A stretch of DNA of 64,000 nt from the NCBI RefSeq assembly GCF_008312885.1, contig NZ_VSSO01000004.1, positions 310,001-374,000 of the forward strand. Direction: 5' to 3'. The notes beneath the pieces are model-generated. The model did not search any database. It was not told the origin of the DNA and saw only the letters and a program-made list of their open reading frames with translations. Below are positions 1-9,827 of this stretch, one piece after another. Position 1 is the stretch's first letter, and the number at the start of each line of letters is the position of its first letter. The stretch comes from Lolliginicoccus suaedae. GTDB taxonomy: Bacteria; Actinomycetota; Actinomycetes; Mycobacteriales; Mycobacteriaceae. The translations under genes were made by a program, and so were the position numbers.

Positions 1-393
1 GGGCGAGAGGTCCCCGGCATCGATGCGGTCCTCCCACGGCACCCACGGTGGCGCGAGCAGCGCGCCCCGGCCTGGCAGGAGCGCGAACTCGCTGATGGTG
101 GCGGAACCAGCGCCGGGGCATCCCGCCACGACGACGTTCCATTCCCAGCCACGGTAGCCGGGCAGGTGCGCGGCGAAGCGGTGGGAGGCGGCCCACTCGT
201 CCTCGGCGACCATGCCGAGGTGCTCCCCGACCGAGGCGGGGTCAGCGACCTCGCACACTGCCGCGCGCGCTAGATCAATGGCTTGCGCCAGCACTGCGGG
301 AACATCCGCTGCGGCACTCGGGCCCACGGGATCGGCGGGGTCCGCAGCAGAGCTGTGCGGGCGCGACACGACGGATGCGTTCACGTCGTCCAT
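1..393 (-). CDS. DUF3027 family protein (C-terminal part cut off by window edge)
   Basis: Reading the minus strand from an ATG at 393 gives 131 codons open to the window edge. After a variable N-terminus of about 45 residues come the blocks VGEHLGMVAEDE, PGYRGWEWNVVVA and LLAPPWVPWEDRIDAGDLSP, which I recognise from the actinobacterial DUF3027 family. The biochemical role of this family is unknown to me. In mycobacteria a member lies in the same general neighbourhood as the MFS, DUF2771 and cold-shock genes that follow here. It is divergent from the lipoprotein gene at 458, leaving a shared promoter interval of about 65 bp. The 3' end is missing. Confidence 0.8.
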   Translation of the reverse strand, partial: MDDVNASVVSRPHSSAADPADPVGPSAAADVPAVLAQAIDLARAAVCEVADPASVGEHLGMVAEDEWAASHRFAAHLPGYRGWEWNVVVAGCPGAGSATISEFALLPGRGALLAPPWVPWEDRIDAGDLSP

Positions 394-457
394 CTTGCCT
401 CATTCCGTTGCAAAATCTCGACTCCGTGCCGCAGCGATGTGAGGCAATCTTGATCAC

Positions 458-1321
458 ATGCATGCAATCGCCCGCCCTGCCCGCCCGCTCGCCGCCGTGG
501 CCCTGCTCCTCCCGCTGCTCGGCGCCGCCTGCGTGGATCCCAGCCTGCCTGGCACCGGCTCGCAGGCACCGTCCCCCGCCAGCCCCGAGGCAGTGACCCC
601 CGGCCCCCGCGACGCGACATCGACCGTGGAGGTGGTGCAGCGCCATCCGCACGGGCGTGATTCCTTCACCCAGGGGCTCGAGCTCACCGATGGCGTCCTC
701 TACGAATCGACCGGCCTGGTGGGCTCGTCGTGGATCGAGGCGCGCGCCTTCCCCGGTGGCGAGGTACTGGCGCGGGCAGACATCACCGATCCCTTCTTCG
801 GCGAGGGACTGACCGTCACCGAGGACATCGCCTGGCAAGTGACGTGGCAGGACGGCGTGGCCATCGCCCGCGATCCCGCCACGCTCGAGGAGGAGTTCCG
901 CACCACCTACGAGGGCGAGGGCTGGGGGCTCTGCTCGTACGACGACGATGCCGAGCGCGGCGACCACCTCGTGATGAGCGACGGCACGAGCACCCTTACG
1001 GTGCGGGATCCAGCGACGTTCGAGGCCCTCGAGACGATCCCCGTCACCCTTGATGGCGCGCCCGTCGAGCTGCTCAATGAGCTCGAGTGCACCCCCGACG
1101 GGGTATATGCCAACGTGTGGACGACGAGCATGATCGTGCGCATCGATCCGCGCACCGGCGCCATCGATGACGTGATCGACGCGTCGGGCCTGCTCTCGAG
1201 CACCGAGCGGCGGGGCGCCGATGTTCTCAACGGGATCGCCGCGATCCCCGGCACGGACCGCTTCCTCATCACGGGCAAGCTATGGCCGGTGATGCTCGAG
1301 GCCCGGTTCGTCCCCCGCTAG
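458..1321 (+). CDS. Lipoprotein glutaminyl-peptide cyclotransferase
   Basis: 287 residues. The N-terminus is a lipoprotein signal: RPAR, a hydrophobic stretch, then the lipobox LGAAC with Cys at about residue 25. The remainder is a beta-propeller protein of the plant/bacterial glutamine cyclotransferase family (PF05096), which turns N-terminal Gln into pyroglutamate. Diagnostic blocks are HGRDSFTQGLE, YESTGLVGSS, FGEGLTV, EGWGLC, NELECTPDGVYANVW and LNGIAAIPG. A cell-surface location is inferred from the lipobox. The ATG at 458 puts the signal peptide at the start. It stands alone between the divergent DUF3027 gene and the MFS gene 56 bp downstream. Confidence 0.87.
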   Translation: MHAIARPARPLAAVALLLPLLGAACVDPSLPGTGSQAPSPASPEAVTPGPRDATSTVEVVQRHPHGRDSFTQGLELTDGVLYESTGLVGSSWIEARAFPGGEVLARADITDPFFGEGLTVTEDIAWQVTWQDGVAIARDPATLEEEFRTTYEGEGWGLCSYDDDAERGDHLVMSDGTSTLTVRDPATFEALETIPVTLDGAPVELLNELECTPDGVYANVWTTSMIVRIDPRTGAIDDVIDASGLLSSTERRGADVLNGIAAIPGTDRFLITGKLWPVMLEARFVPR

Positions 1322-1377
1322 GCGACCCGCCGGCACCCGCGGGGCGCAGCGCGGCACGGATGCGGGAGAATTGAGCG

Positions 1378-2976
1378 GTGAACCATTCCGCGACGCCACC
1401 AGGTGATGACGCCGAGGCACGGTTCGGGGAGCACCCTGGCTTCTACAACTACCCGCCGCCGGGCCTCGGCTCCCCCGCCTCCGGCCCTGCCCCGGCACCA
1501 GCAGCGACAGGACCGGAAGCCACAGGACCGGAAGCCACGGAACCGTCCCGCCTGCCACGCAAGATCACGGTGACCCGCGTAGCGGCGATGCGATCCCGCC
1601 AGCTGACGATGCAGGGCGTCGACGCGTTCCGCCGCGCCGCCACCGCCGATGGTGCCGACAAGTCCGGCCTCACTGCCCTGACGTACGCGACCATCGCGAA
1701 CTTCGCCGCCGACGCCGCCCTCGCAGTGGCACTGGCCAACACCCTGTTCTTCTCCGCCACCACCGGGGAGAGCCGTGGCATGGTGGCGCTGTACCTGCTG
1801 GTGACGATCGCGCCGTTCGCGGTGATCGCGCCGCTGATCGGGCCGGCGCTCGACCGGTTGCAGCGGGGCCGCCGGCTCGCGCTGGCACTGTCGTTCGTGC
1901 TGCGCGGCGTGCTCGTGCTCGTGCTGATCGGCAGCTACGACACCGCGACCGGGAGCTTCATCCCGTGGTTGCTCTACCCGGCGGCGCTGGGAATGCTGGT
2001 GCTGTCGAAATCCTTCGGCGTGCTCAAGGCCGCCGTCACCCCGCGCGTGCTGCCACCGGGCATCGACCTGGTGCGGACCAATTCGCGGCTCACGGTCTTC
2101 GGGCTCGTGGTCGGCACCATCACGGTGGGCGCGCTGGCGGCGATCGCGGAGATGGTGTTCTCGGCGATCTCCGGCTGGCCCGGGGCACTGCTCCTGCTGC
2201 TGCTCATCACTGCGGCCGGGGCCTGGCTGAGCATCCGCATCCCCGCATGGGTGGAGGTCACCGAGGGCGAGGTGCCCGCGTCGATCACCTACCGCGAGCA
2301 TCCGCGGCCAGGCTCGTTGTCCTCCTGGCGGGCGCGGATCACCGGAGGGAGGCGGCAACCGCTCGGGCGCCTGGTCATCGTGGGCCTCTGGGGCACCTGC
2401 ACCATCCGCCTGGTCACCGGTTTCCTCACGTTGTTCGTGGCGTTCGTGGCGAAGTCCCGCACCGAGCACGAGCCCGCGATGCAGGTAGCGATGCTGGCTG
2501 TCATCGGCATTGCCGCGGGCCTCGGCAACTTCGGCGGCAACGCGGTGGGAGCGCGGATCCGCCTGGCCCGGCCCGCGACGGTCGTGGTGCGCTGCACCAT
2601 CGTGGTCGCGGCGATGGTGGTGGTCGTGGCGGTGACGAACGCGTTCGCGGTGGTGGCGCTGCTCGCCGCGGTGCTCGCTGCCTCCAGCGCCCTCGCGAAG
2701 GTGTCGCTGGACGCGCTCATCCAGGACGATGTGCCCGATGCGTCGCGCGCGTCCGCGTTCGGGCGCTCGGAGACCGCGCTGCAACTGAGCTGGGTGTTCG
2801 GCGGCGCGCTGGGCATCCTCATGCCCACCGAGCTGTGGATCGGGTTCACCGCGGTGGGCGTGTGCGTGGCCGCAGGACTGGCACAGGCTATCCTGACGCA
2901 GCGGGGACGATCACTGGTCCCGGGCCTGGGCGGGCACCGCCCCGAGCACACGGGCGACGAACCCACGCAGCCCTGA
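1378..2976 (+). CDS. MFS transporter (Rv0876c-like)
   Basis: 532 residues from a GTG start. A cytoplasmic N-terminus of about 85 residues, rich in Pro and Ala, precedes roughly twelve hydrophobic helices, beginning at FAADAALAVALANTLFF. The sequence APLIGPALDRLQRGRRLAL matches the loop 2-3 signature of the major facilitator superfamily. Substrate is unknown. In M. tuberculosis an MFS protein of similar length (Rv0876c) lies next to a DUF2771 gene, and the same pair occurs here, with the DUF2771 gene 40 bp downstream; the two are probably one transcript. Confidence 0.85.
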   Translation: MNHSATPPGDDAEARFGEHPGFYNYPPPGLGSPASGPAPAPAATGPEATGPEATEPSRLPRKITVTRVAAMRSRQLTMQGVDAFRRAATADGADKSGLTALTYATIANFAADAALAVALANTLFFSATTGESRGMVALYLLVTIAPFAVIAPLIGPALDRLQRGRRLALALSFVLRGVLVLVLIGSYDTATGSFIPWLLYPAALGMLVLSKSFGVLKAAVTPRVLPPGIDLVRTNSRLTVFGLVVGTITVGALAAIAEMVFSAISGWPGALLLLLLITAAGAWLSIRIPAWVEVTEGEVPASITYREHPRPGSLSSWRARITGGRRQPLGRLVIVGLWGTCTIRLVTGFLTLFVAFVAKSRTEHEPAMQVAMLAVIGIAAGLGNFGGNAVGARIRLARPATVVVRCTIVVAAMVVVVAVTNAFAVVALLAAVLAASSALAKVSLDALIQDDVPDASRASAFGRSETALQLSWVFGGALGILMPTELWIGFTAVGVCVAAGLAQAILTQRGRSLVPGLGGHRPEHTGDEPTQP

Positions 2977-3016
2977 ACCGCACCATTTTCGCGACACGCC
3001 TTGGGAGAGCTCCTCG

Positions 3017-3628
3017 ATGTCAATCATTCCCCGCAAGTTCCTGATGATCGCCATCGCGGTGGTAGTGGTGTCCACGCTGGCGGTGGCGGCGATCGTGGGG
3101 CTCCAGGTGCGGCTCGGTCGCGATGACGTGCATCGTCCCCACCTCGCGGTGTTCGCGAGCGGCGAGACCCACGAGATCGGCCCCATCCAGTACTGCGACC
3201 CCGACGGCATCCGCGAGACCGTGAACGAGTTCGCGGACCAGCCGATGGACACCCCCCAGCAGCAGAACGCGTTCAACAATGCCCTGTCCGAGGTGTGCGA
3301 CGAGCCGCAGATGCCCACCATCATCGAGGCCGACGCGGGCGATACGGTGCAGATCTCGCTGCCCAAGGAGATGACGCGCAACTCGCTGCGCGTGCAGGCC
3401 CTCTACGAGCCCGCTGAGTCCGAGGACGCGTTCTTCGACCAGACCTACGCCCCCGGTGATCGGCACTCCATCTCGCTGCCCGTCACCGACGAGGAAGGCC
3501 GGACGCTCGGCGGCATCCAGTTCGACATGCCCACGGTGTTCGTGGACAACACCGGCGCCGAGCAGCTCGGCACCTTCGCCACCTGGGTCATGTTCGTCGA
3601 CATCGCGCCGCAGCCCGCGTCCTCCTAG
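3017..3628 (+). CDS. DUF2771 family membrane-anchored exported protein
   Basis: 203 residues. One N-terminal membrane segment (about residues 9-31) is followed by an extracytoplasmic domain with two Cys residues (QYCDPDGI and LSEVCDEP) that could pair as a disulfide, then PTIIEADAGDTVQISLPKEM and a C-terminal beta-rich part. This matches the actinobacterial DUF2771 family (Rv0875c type). Function is unknown. It follows the MFS gene by 40 bp and is probably co-transcribed. Confidence 0.78.
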   Translation: MSIIPRKFLMIAIAVVVVSTLAVAAIVGLQVRLGRDDVHRPHLAVFASGETHEIGPIQYCDPDGIRETVNEFADQPMDTPQQQNAFNNALSEVCDEPQMPTIIEADAGDTVQISLPKEMTRNSLRVQALYEPAESEDAFFDQTYAPGDRHSISLPVTDEEGRTLGGIQFDMPTVFVDNTGAEQLGTFATWVMFVDIAPQPASS

Positions 3629-3696
3629 GCCACCGGGCGCGCCACGCGCCGGGGTAGGCGCGCGCCGCGGTCGCGGAACTGGAATGCTGGGGACTT

Positions 3697-4386
3697 GTGA
3701 ACAACTCTGATGTTTCGCCCGTCTATCGGGCCGTAATGCGCGTGTCCTCCCCCGTCGTCAAGCATTGGGGCAGGCTCGAGGTCATCGGGGAGGAACTCCT
3801 TCCGGCTGACGGCCCCGTGCTGCTCGTCGCCAACCACGACAGCTACTGGGATCCGGTGACGTTCGGAACCGGCTTGATCGGACGGCGCCAGGTGCGTGCC
3901 CTCGCCAAGTCCACCCTCTGGAAGTACCGCCCCGTCGCCTGGGTGGTCGATCGCATGGGCCAGATCCCCATCGAGCGAGGCAAGGGCGATGCCACCGCGC
4001 TCACATCAGCGATCACCGAGCTGCGGGGCGGCGCATGCATCGGCATCTTCCCCGAGGGCACCATCTCGCGGGGCGCCCCGATGCGCGCGCGCAGTGGCGT
4101 CGGGCGGCTGGCGCAGGCCGTTCCCGAGGCGAAGGTCGTGCTCGCAACGATCACCGGCAGCGTGGACATCGTCCGCTTCCCCAAGCGTCCCGTCATCCGC
4201 ATCGAGCTCTTCGAGCCCGAGCAGGGTCAGATGCGGCCCGAGGAATCACCGTCCGAGTTCTCCGATCGAGTGATGGCCGACATCCGGCGCCGCGCGCCGT
4301 ACGCGCTGCCTGGCCGGAAGAAGACCTCCGAGCGGTACCGCTCCCGCATCGAGGCGGGGCTGCCGCCGAAGGAGGGCCGCGGCTAG
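3697..4386 (+). CDS. plsC: 1-acylglycerol-3-phosphate O-acyltransferase family protein
   Basis: 229 residues from a GTG. The acyltransferase box NHDSYWDP (NHxxxxD, about residues 46-53) and FPEGTISRG (about 117-125) are the two defining PlsC blocks, and QIPIERG lies between them. Family members acylate lysophosphatidate or related acceptors in phospholipid and lipoglycan synthesis, usually on the inner face of the membrane. There is no strong transmembrane helix, as in many actinobacterial paralogues, so the acceptor cannot be named. It converges with the cold-shock gene, and a perfect hairpin lies between them. Confidence 0.85.
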   Translation: MNNSDVSPVYRAVMRVSSPVVKHWGRLEVIGEELLPADGPVLLVANHDSYWDPVTFGTGLIGRRQVRALAKSTLWKYRPVAWVVDRMGQIPIERGKGDATALTSAITELRGGACIGIFPEGTISRGAPMRARSGVGRLAQAVPEAKVVLATITGSVDIVRFPKRPVIRIELFEPEQGQMRPEESPSEFSDRVMADIRRRAPYALPGRKKTSERYRSRIEAGLPPKEGRG

Positions 4387-4438
4387 CTGGTCAGTTGGCT
4401 GGCGGGCCAGCCTTCCCAGCGATACGGATGACGAATAC

Positions 4439-4479
4439 AGTCCGGGCGCCAGCCACGGTGCATGGCTGGCGCCCGGACT
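4439..4479. terminator. Bidirectional hairpin between plsC and cold-shock gene
   Basis: Perfect 17-bp inverted repeat (4439-4455 and 4463-4479, arm AGTCCGGGCGCCAGCCA) with a 7-nt loop, placed exactly between two convergent genes. There is no T tract, which is common for actinobacterial terminators. Confidence 0.72.
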
Positions 4480-4505
4480 AGTGTCCTGCGCTGGTGCGTC
4501 GAGGA

Positions 4506-4916
4506 TTACGCGTCGAGCTCCCGCGCGACAGCCCGCATGACCTCAGCGAGGCGCTGGGCGGTCTTGCGCTCGGGATAGCGTCCCTTGCCGAGGGTGTCCT
4601 GCGCGGAGACCTCGAGCAGCTTGATCATGTCCTCGATCATTCCGTGGAGCTCCTCGGGCTCGCGACGCTTGACCGGGGCTTCCTTCTTCGGGGCGCTGCC
4701 ACGAACGGACGGGATCGGGTCGAGCACCTTGACGCTCAACGCCTGCGGGCCCCGTCGACCAACGGCCATGCCGAACTCGACGCGCTGCCCCGCCTTGAGC
4801 GTCTCCACGCCAGCAGGCAGCGCGGAGGCACGCACGTGCACGTCCTCGCCGTCGTCTTGGGAGAGGAAGCCGAAGCCCTTCTCCGCATCGAACCACTTCA
4901 CCTTGCCGCTAGGCAC
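4506..4916 (-). CDS. cspB: Cold-shock domain protein with C-terminal extension
   Basis: 136 residues. An N-terminal cold-shock domain (about residues 1-65) starts [16 protein letters not shown], which carries the RNP-1 motif. The usual RNP-2 motif DVFVH is replaced by DVHVRAS. A C-terminal extension of about 65 residues, helical and charged, follows; this two-part form and length match Rv0871 of M. tuberculosis. It probably binds single-stranded nucleic acid, but the altered RNP-2 could weaken or change binding. It is monocistronic and convergent with plsC. Confidence 0.88.
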   Translation of the reverse strand: MPSGKVKWFDAEKGFGFLSQDDGEDVHVRASALPAGVETLKAGQRVEFGMAVGRRGPQALSVKVLDPIPSVRGSAPKKEAPVKRREPEELHGMIEDMIKLLEVSAQDTLGKGRYPERKTAQRLAEVMRAVARELDA

Positions 4917-5112
4917 TGTGTCACCCGCTCATCACTCGAATGCTTCATCGATGCTGGTCGCGAGATCGCGCCAGCCGCGCCGCCCGCTGGTGGGCGGGGC
5001 GCGCCTGCAATGGTAGCGCTTTCGCGGAGGTTAGGGCATTTCCCTTGTTCCCGGCCCTCCCGGGCGCCCGTCCCGGCCTGACCTGGGCCCTCTCGCGGAC
5101 TGGATGCAGCGG

Positions 5113-6129
5113 CTAGAGCCACTTGTTGTGCTTGAACACAGCGAAGAGGGTGAGCCCGGTGAGCAGCATCATCGAGATCGCCATCGGGTAGCCGAATGAC
5201 CAGTGCAGCTCGGGGATGTGCTCGAAGTTCATGCCGTACACGGTGCCGACGAGGGTGGGCGCGAACAGGATCGCCGCCCACGAGGAGATGCTCTTGACCT
5301 GCTCGTTCTGGGCGAGGCTCGCGGCAGTCATATTGCGCATCTCCTCGTTCTGCTGCTGCGCGACGAGCGTGAAGTGCACGGTGAGCGCGGTCTGCAGGGT
5401 GGCGCGGAACTGGTCGACGTGCTCGGCGAGGCGCAGGGCGTGGTCGAGGACGTCGCGGAGATAGCGTTGCAGCTCGACGTCCACCTGGTACTTGCCGAAG
5501 CCCCGCTGCAGCGCCTCGATGATAGTGGGGATGGGCCGGATCGCGCGCTGGAACTCGATGACGGTCTCGGAGAGCGCGTAGATGCGCCGGGCCACCTGGG
5601 TGTCACCGGTGAAGATCTGGTCCTCGATCTCGTCGATGTCATTCTCGAGTCCGCGTGCCACGGGCTCGTACTCGTCGACGATGCGGTCGAGGATGGCGTA
5701 GAGGATGGCCTCGGGGCCCATGCGCAGCAGGTCTGGCGCCTTCTCGAGCCGGGCCCGGACCCCGCCGACCTGGGTTGATTCGGCGTGGCGGATGGTGATG
5801 ACGAAGTCGGGGCCAACGAAGATGTGCAGCTCGCCGAACTCGACGCGTTCCTCGGCGTCGATGTAGCGGGCCGGGCGCAGCACGGTGAACAGGACGTTGT
5901 CGTAACGCTCGATCTTGGGTCGCTGGTGCGCCGAGATCGCGTCCTCGACCGCGAGGTGGTGCAGGCCGAACTCCGTGGCGAGCGAGTCGATGTCGTCGGT
6001 GGTGGGGCGATAGAGGCCGATCCAGGCGATGCCGTTGTGCTCGCGGATCAGCCCATAGGTCTGCGCGAGGGTACCGGGCTCGGCCACCCGCACGCCGTCG
6101 ACGTAGATCGCGTTGTCGATGATCGTCAT
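5113..6129 (-). CDS. corA: CorA-family magnesium/cobalt transporter
   Basis: 338 residues. A cytoplasmic domain with a long helical region is followed by two C-terminal membrane helices; the signature GMN lies just after the first (VYGMNFEHIPELHWSFGYP). It ends HNKWL. The start was placed at MTIIDNAIYVDG because AGGGGG lies 4 nt upstream of that ATG and because the longer open frame would run into the divergent gene at 6287. Known role of the family: homopentameric Mg2+ uptake channel in the cytoplasmic membrane. Confidence 0.9.
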   Translation of the reverse strand: MTIIDNAIYVDGVRVAEPGTLAQTYGLIREHNGIAWIGLYRPTTDDIDSLATEFGLHHLAVEDAISAHQRPKIERYDNVLFTVLRPARYIDAEERVEFGELHIFVGPDFVITIRHAESTQVGGVRARLEKAPDLLRMGPEAILYAILDRIVDEYEPVARGLENDIDEIEDQIFTGDTQVARRIYALSETVIEFQRAIRPIPTIIEALQRGFGKYQVDVELQRYLRDVLDHALRLAEHVDQFRATLQTALTVHFTLVAQQQNEEMRNMTAASLAQNEQVKSISSWAAILFAPTLVGTVYGMNFEHIPELHWSFGYPMAISMMLLTGLTLFAVFKHNKWL

Positions 6130-6286
6130 GGATCCCCCTGCCCGCTTCATGTCGCTGCCCGCTCGGGTGTCGCCGCCCTCTTGCGTGTCCCCCGAGTTAT
6201 ATCCGACGGTTGCTGGATTCGGCGGAGCGACCCGAGGCACGAGCTTGCCATAGGTGTTGTCGGTGCGGACCGGTAACCTGGTGGGC

Positions 6287-6553
6287 GTGGGAAACGAGTA
6301 TGGACGCTGGGCGCGGACGCGCGAGCCACAGGCACGGGCCGAGACCCTGGCGCTCCGGGTGGGCGTAGTGATGTTCGTGGTGGGTGCTCTGGCACTGGCC
6401 ACGATCTTCGTGCTGCATGCCACCGGGGGCGCGCCGGTCCTCGCGCTCTACCTGACGAGCGTGTTGTGCCCGCTCGGGTTCACCCTGGCGGTGCTGGTGC
6501 CGGTGTTCAGCACGGCCCGGGCGCGCGCCGCCCGCGAACGATCCGGCCAGTAG
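6287..6553 (+). CDS. Small two-helix membrane protein, probably leaderless
   Basis: 88 residues from a GTG. It begins GNEYGRWARTREPQ, then has two hydrophobic stretches (VGVVMFVVGALALATIFVL and APVLALYLTSVLCPLGFTLA) and a basic tail. No family recognised. The start is supported by a -10-like hexamer TAACCT at 6274-6279, 7 nt upstream of the GTG, the spacing expected for a leaderless actinobacterial mRNA. Divergent from corA. Confidence 0.62.
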   Translation: MGNEYGRWARTREPQARAETLALRVGVVMFVVGALALATIFVLHATGGAPVLALYLTSVLCPLGFTLAVLVPVFSTARARAARERSGQ

Positions 6554-6639
6554 CAGCGCCGGTGGGCCGGTGAGCGTGGCCGGTCTGGCACACGGAGCAG
6601 GCTCGCACGAGCCGGGGCACACTAGGAGGGGGAGGAAGA

Positions 6640-7089
6640 ATGCTACGCATCATCCTGAACATCATCTGGCTCGTCTTCGGCGGCCTGTGGCTGGCACTGC
6701 TGTATGTGCTAGCGGGGATCATCTGCTTCGTGCTGATCATCACGATCCCGTTCGGCATCGCGTCGTTCCGCATAGCCCTGTATGCCTTGTGGCCGTTCGG
6801 CAGCACCACGGTGGATCGCCCGACGTCGGGGTCGTTCACGCTGATCGGCAATGTCATCTGGTTGCTCGTGGCGGGCATCTGGATCGCGTTCGGCCATATC
6901 GTGACGGCGTTCGCGCAGGCCCTCACCATCATTGGCATCCCGCTGGCGATCGCGAACCTGAAGATGATCCCGATCTCGCTGATGCCGCTGGGCAAGCGCA
7001 TCGTTCCGGTCGATCAAGCCAGCGACTACCGGTACGGATATGGGCCTGGCCCCGATCCCTACCAGGGAGCGCAGCGCTACCCACGCTGA
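6640..7089 (+). CDS. YccF domain membrane protein
   Basis: 149 residues preceded by a very strong purine-rich ribosome site ending 4-5 nt before the ATG. It carries two copies of the YccF domain: NIIWLVFGGLWLALLY, TIPFGIASFRIALYALWPFG, then NVIWLLVAGIWIAFGH and GIPLAIANLKMIPISLMPLG. Three to four hydrophobic segments; the Pro/Tyr-rich C-terminus is cytoplasmic or surface-exposed. Role unknown. Its counterpart in M. tuberculosis (Rv0870c) also sits between cspB and moaA2. Confidence 0.85.
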   Translation: MLRIILNIIWLVFGGLWLALLYVLAGIICFVLIITIPFGIASFRIALYALWPFGSTTVDRPTSGSFTLIGNVIWLLVAGIWIAFGHIVTAFAQALTIIGIPLAIANLKMIPISLMPLGKRIVPVDQASDYRYGYGPGPDPYQGAQRYPR

Positions 7090-7174
7090 GCACGCCCCCT
7101 CACGACGGCCCCGCGCATGCGGTGAGATTACGGGAATACGGGCATAACCCGGCAAAGGTACGCTGGTAGACACT

Positions 7175-8284
7175 ATGGCAACTGTCCGACTGGGAATCCC
7201 GATGCCCTCGCGCTCGTCCTCCGCGACGGGCGCGGCGGCGAGCAGCGCGGCCATGGCAGGAGCGCCCACCTCGGGCGGCCTTCTCGATCAGCACGGCCGC
7301 ACTGCCAAGGACCTGCGCGTCTCCCTCACGGATCGCTGCAACCTGCGCTGCACCTACTGCATGCCCGCGGAGGGCCTCGACTGGATGGACCGCGACGAGG
7401 CGCTGGGGCTGGCCGAGCTGCAACGCCTCCTGCGCATCGCAGTGACGCTCCTCGGCATCGAGGAGATCCGCTTCACCGGTGGCGAGCCACTGCTCTACAG
7501 TCGGCTCACCGAGCTCATCAGCTACACATCCAGCCTCTCCCCCAGGCCCGAGATCTCCCTGACGACGAACGCGCTCGGGCTCTCCCGCAAGGCCGCGGAC
7601 CTGAAAGCTGCCGGGCTCGATAGGGTCAACGTCTCCCTCGACACCATCGACCCCGACCACTTCCATGCGATCACGCGCCGCGACCGCCTCAACGATGTGC
7701 TCGCCGGGCTCGACGCGGCCCACCAAGCTGGATTGCGGCCCGTGAAGGTCAACGCGGTCATCCAGCCCGGCATCAACGAGACCGATGCCGCCGAGCTGCT
7801 GCAGTTCTGCCTCGACCACGGCTACGAGCTGCGCTTCATCGAGCAGATGCCGCTCGACGCGGGGCACGAGTGGCAGCGGGATACCTTCATCACCGCCGAG
7901 CGCATCCTCGAGCTGCTTTCGGCACGATTCGACCTCGCTCCGCATCCCGAGCATCGCGGGGCAGCGCCCGCCGAGCGGTTCGTCGTCAACGGCGGCCCCG
8001 CCACGGTCGGCATCATCGCCTCAGTGACCCGGCCCTTCTGCGGAGACTGCGACCGAACCCGCCTCACCGCCGATGGCCAGATTCGCAACTGCCTTTTCTC
8101 CCACGGCGAGATGGACCTGCGCGCCCTGCTCCGCGGGCCCAGTGCCGTCACTGATGACGATGCCGGGGACAGCACGATCGCGCAGGCATGGCGGGACGCG
8201 ACCTGGGGCAAGCTGCCCGGGCATGCGATCAATGACCCGTCATTCCTGCAGCCCGCACGCTCCATGAGCGCGATCGGAGGCTGA
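7175..8284 (+). CDS. moaA: GTP 3',8-cyclase MoaA
   Basis: 369 residues. Radical-SAM enzyme of molybdopterin synthesis that converts GTP to 3',8-cyclo-GTP. The N-terminal SAM cluster CNLRCTYCMP (CxxxCxxC), the block IRFTGGEPLLYSRL, the C-terminal second cluster CGDCDRTRLTADGQIRNCLF, and the C-terminal Gly-Gly required for MoaA activity are all visible. An N-terminal extension of about 35 residues is rich in Ser/Ala/Gly. A -10-like TACGCT lies 11 nt upstream of the ATG. moaD begins 2 bp after its stop, so the two are translationally linked. Confidence 0.95.
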   Translation: MATVRLGIPMPSRSSSATGAAASSAAMAGAPTSGGLLDQHGRTAKDLRVSLTDRCNLRCTYCMPAEGLDWMDRDEALGLAELQRLLRIAVTLLGIEEIRFTGGEPLLYSRLTELISYTSSLSPRPEISLTTNALGLSRKAADLKAAGLDRVNVSLDTIDPDHFHAITRRDRLNDVLAGLDAAHQAGLRPVKVNAVIQPGINETDAAELLQFCLDHGYELRFIEQMPLDAGHEWQRDTFITAERILELLSARFDLAPHPEHRGAAPAERFVVNGGPATVGIIASVTRPFCGDCDRTRLTADGQIRNCLFSHGEMDLRALLRGPSAVTDDDAGDSTIAQAWRDATWGKLPGHAINDPSFLQPARSMSAIGG

Positions 8285-8285
8285 C

Positions 8286-8534
8286 ATGACCGTGACCATG
8301 CGCTACTTCGCCGCAGCAGGCCGGGCAGCGGGCAAGGACGAGGAGCGGCTCGATGTCGCTAGCGGCACGACGCTGTCCGAGCTAGTGGGGAGCTTGTCCG
8401 AGCGGGGCCCCGAGCTGGCCCGGGTCCTGGGCCGCTGCCAGTTCCTCGTCGATGAGCAGGCCGTATCCGATCACTCGGTCACTCTCGATCCGGGTTGCAC
8501 CATTGACGCGCTGCCCCCGTTCGCGGGCGGCTGA
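8286..8534 (+). CDS. moaD: Molybdopterin synthase sulfur carrier subunit MoaD
   Basis: 82 residues with a ubiquitin-like fold and the obligatory C-terminal Gly-Gly (PFAGG), the site of adenylation and thiocarboxylation. It starts MTVTMRYFAAAGRAAG. It partners MoaE, encoded on the opposite strand at 9828-10346 beyond the rpf gene. Cotranscribed with moaA. Confidence 0.92.
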   Translation: MTVTMRYFAAAGRAAGKDEERLDVASGTTLSELVGSLSERGPELARVLGRCQFLVDEQAVSDHSVTLDPGCTIDALPPFAGG

Positions 8535-9581
<1,047 letters not shown>

Positions 9582-9624
9582 GCCTCACAGCATGTCATCG
9601 CGGTTGAAACCGTGAAGCACTGAC

Positions 9625-9656
9625 CGAAAGGCCCGCCCGCAAGGGTGGGCCTTTCG
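9625..9656 (+). terminator. Terminator hairpin downstream of rpf
   Basis: 14-bp stem CGAAAGGCCCGCCC / GGGTGGGCCTTTCG (one G-T pair) closed by a GCAA tetraloop, 44 bp after the rpf stop. No long T run follows. Confidence 0.75.
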
Positions 9657-9722
9657 CGTTGCGCGTCACCTCGCGGGTGTGCCCCTCGATGGCGCGGCCT
9701 TCCCGCGGCTGCGCGCCCGCCT

Positions 9723-9790
9723 CCCCGGAAGTGTTACAAAATACACCCTCGACGGCGCGAGACCGGGTGCAAAACCTCACACAACCGAGG
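9723..9790 (+). repeat. 68-bp interspersed repeat, copy A
   Basis: Begins CCCCGGAAGTGTTAC and ends CTCACACAACCGAGG; the middle has an imperfect inverted repeat (ACACCC ... GGGTGC). It shares about three quarters of its bases with copies at 20967-21034 and 21976-22043. Located between the convergent rpf and moaE genes. Confidence 0.7.
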
Positions 9791-9827
9791 AGGAGCCACC
9801 GTCACCGAGGACGGCCGTCAGGCGCGA

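Noticed and set aside
1318-2784. Open frame of 488 codons on the minus strand
   Set aside because: Fully antisense to the MFS gene; composition rich in His/Arg/Gly from GC-biased third positions; no domain and the plus-strand protein is clearly real.
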